A model generated the notes under the pieces. That model was not told the DNA's origin. It did not search any database and saw only the letters and a program-made list of their open reading frames with translations. Below are positions 31,382-32,103 of a stretch of 32,103 bases of DNA, in pieces. The position numbers and the translations under genes were made by a program. Each line of letters begins with the position of its first letter. Positions within the stretch are counted from its first letter, which is position 1. Source of the DNA: JAZTZP01 sp045637525 (GTDB lineage: Bacteria; Bacillota; Clostridia; UBA1381); NCBI GenBank assembly GCA_045637525.1, contig JAZTZP010000148.1, positions 1 to 32,103 on the forward strand, in the 5' to 3' direction.

Positions 31382-31630
31382 TTACAATTTGTTTTTCAAC
31401 TCTTCGGCACAGCTTCTGCAAATATATTTCTTTCCTTTAAATTCAATTATATCTGTATTACTGCCGCAAAACTTACAGAAATTGTCGTGTCTTTTCAGAA
31501 TGATGCTGTCCTCATCAATATAAACATCAATCTTCGTACCGTTATCACACCTCACTCTTTGTCTTATCTTCTTGGGTACAACTACTCTTCCCATATCATC
31601 TACATGAATTGTGGATCCTGTAAATTCCAT
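31382..31630 (-). CDS. AbrB/SpoVT-type regulator with C-terminal zinc ribbon (copy 2)
   Basis: An 82-aa paralogue of copy 1. It has an AbrB domain (STIHVDDMGRVVVPKKIRQRV; KIDVYIDEDSIILKRHD) and a CKFCGSN / ICRSCAE zinc ribbon with both CxxC pairs kept. The start at ATG 31630 (MEFTGSTIHVDD) has AAAGGAG upstream at a normal distance. An open frame to 31684 adds 18 residues without family similarity. The pair probably arose by tandem duplication, and both may bind related sites, including each other's promoters. Confidence 0.9.
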   Translation of the reverse strand: MEFTGSTIHVDDMGRVVVPKKIRQRVRCDNGTKIDVYIDEDSIILKRHDNFCKFCGSNTDIIEFKGKKYICRSCAEELKNKL

Positions 31631-31704
31631 ACTTCTCTCTCCTTTCGACTCAGCTATTTTTTCAAATAAAAGATTTTTCTGCATTTATTTCTCTTATTTT
31701 CCTT

Positions 31705-31733
31705 ATTTTACCATTAATTACGCTTTTTGTCAA
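31705..31733 (-). promoter_or_regulatory. Promoter of AbrB-type gene copy 2
   Basis: A perfect TTGACA -35 box (31733-31728) and TAAAAT -10 box (31710-31705) are separated by 17 nt. The spacer ends AATGG directly before the -10 box, as in the copy 1 promoter, in keeping with a shared origin. Confidence 0.8.
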
Positions 31734-31746
31734 GTATTTTTGACAA
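31727..31746. promoter_or_regulatory. Inverted repeat over the -35 box of copy 2
   Basis: TTGTCAA and TTGACAA are perfect 7-bp arms 6 nt apart, and one arm contains the -35 hexamer. A dimeric repressor bound here would block the promoter; the AbrB-type proteins themselves are obvious candidates. Confidence 0.5.
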
Positions 31747-31750
31747 ATTT

Positions 31751-31772
31751 TTTATTACATTTTTGTTACAAA
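31751..31772. repeat. 22-bp element upstream of the copy 2 promoter
   Basis: Second copy of the element at 31313-31334, differing only by A for G near its end (GTTAC instead of GTTGC). It lies beyond the inverted repeat at the -35 box. Confidence 0.7.
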
Positions 31773-32103
31773 AAGTATTTTTTGGAATATTTTGTAAATA
31801 TTTGTCGCTTTTTTGTTTTTTAGAATCAATAAATTATAGTTTATCGGGGAGTTTTCCCCGTTCCTCTTTTTAAATTTGTAATTTTAAAATATTACGTATT
31901 TTATAGCGATTACTGATTTTTAATGCGTAAGTATACGCCGCTTTTACGTCAAAAGCGGCACCAAAACCCCAAAGGGGCTTGACTCGCCCCCTTGGATCCC
32001 CTCCGTGCGCTCAGCCGCGCGGCAAAGAGCAAAGCGCGCAAGTTTTTTTATTGAGTCGGAACAGCATAGCAGCAAACCGGCGGTAAACGGCAAGCGGGTG
32101 CTA
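31773..32103. other. Gene-free right edge with hairpins and a GC-rich end
   Basis: No open frame, tRNA or rRNA is recognisable here. Visible structures are a 6-bp GC hairpin (31845-31860, CGGGGA/TCCCCG) followed by a T-rich run, a 9-bp hairpin (31937-31959, GCCGCTTTT/AAAAGCGGC), and a short CCCC-AAA-GGGG palindrome near 31957. A GC-rich stretch begins near 31981 (about 59% G+C by hand count to the edge), with CGCGC/GCGCG arms followed by T7. The last could be a plus-strand terminator. The abrupt change in base composition suggests a repeat element or imported DNA continuing outside the window. Confidence 0.4.

Noticed and set aside
31773..32103. tRNA or rRNA gene at the right edge
   Set aside because: No cloverleaf, TTCGA arm or recognisable rRNA segment could be found in the GC-rich stretch.

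Overview
The window looks like the chromosome of an AT-rich, low-GC Gram-positive bacterium of the class Clostridia. The support is strong GGAGG-type ribosome binding sites, consensus -35/-10 promoters with 17-bp spacers, SpoVT/AbrB regulators carrying a CxxC zinc ribbon, a LplB/YtcP sugar ABC transporter with YesM/YesN-type regulators, and S-layer homology (SLH) surface proteins. SLH proteins mixed with carbohydrate enzymes recall anaerobic fibre degraders such as Monoglobus, but that placement is inference only.

Left part (1-5871). A plus-strand operon argC-argB-proS is preceded by an array of five unrelated perfect hairpins separated by the exact heptamer ATTTCAC. Between the proS stop codon and what was evidently its terminator sits an antisense group IIC-like intron (about 3826-5662) whose reverse transcriptase is frameshifted. 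A decayed 3' end of a second, related intron lies on the other side of the same terminator.

Centre (5910-29980). A minus-strand run of ten genes, about 21 kb, starts at a consensus promoter near 27215-27243. In transcription order it encodes: a 1040-aa protein with three C-terminal SLH domains; an 865-aa protein with N-terminal SLH domains; a 1348-aa secreted protein with a GH99/WbsX-like catalytic domain; an 872-aa secreted protein of beta-sandwich modules; a sugar-binding lipoprotein; two ABC permeases; and three enzymes without signal peptides (GH3, GH42-like clan A, GH88). A divergent AraC-type response regulator and sensor kinase overlap by 4 nt. Together this reads as a glycan-utilisation locus: surface proteins bind and cut a polysaccharide, the transporter (which has no ATPase gene here) imports oligosaccharides, and the cytoplasmic hydrolases finish them. 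A module of about 140-160 residues ending in a 'YIR(F/V)'-like strand occurs about nine times in three of the surface proteins and is the most distinctive protein-level feature.

Right part (29981-32103). On the minus strand are a small alarmone synthetase (RelQ-like) with a structured, possibly attenuating leader, and two paralogous AbrB-type zinc-ribbon regulators whose promoters share a 22-bp element at the same place. The window ends in a GC-rich stretch with hairpins and no recognisable gene.
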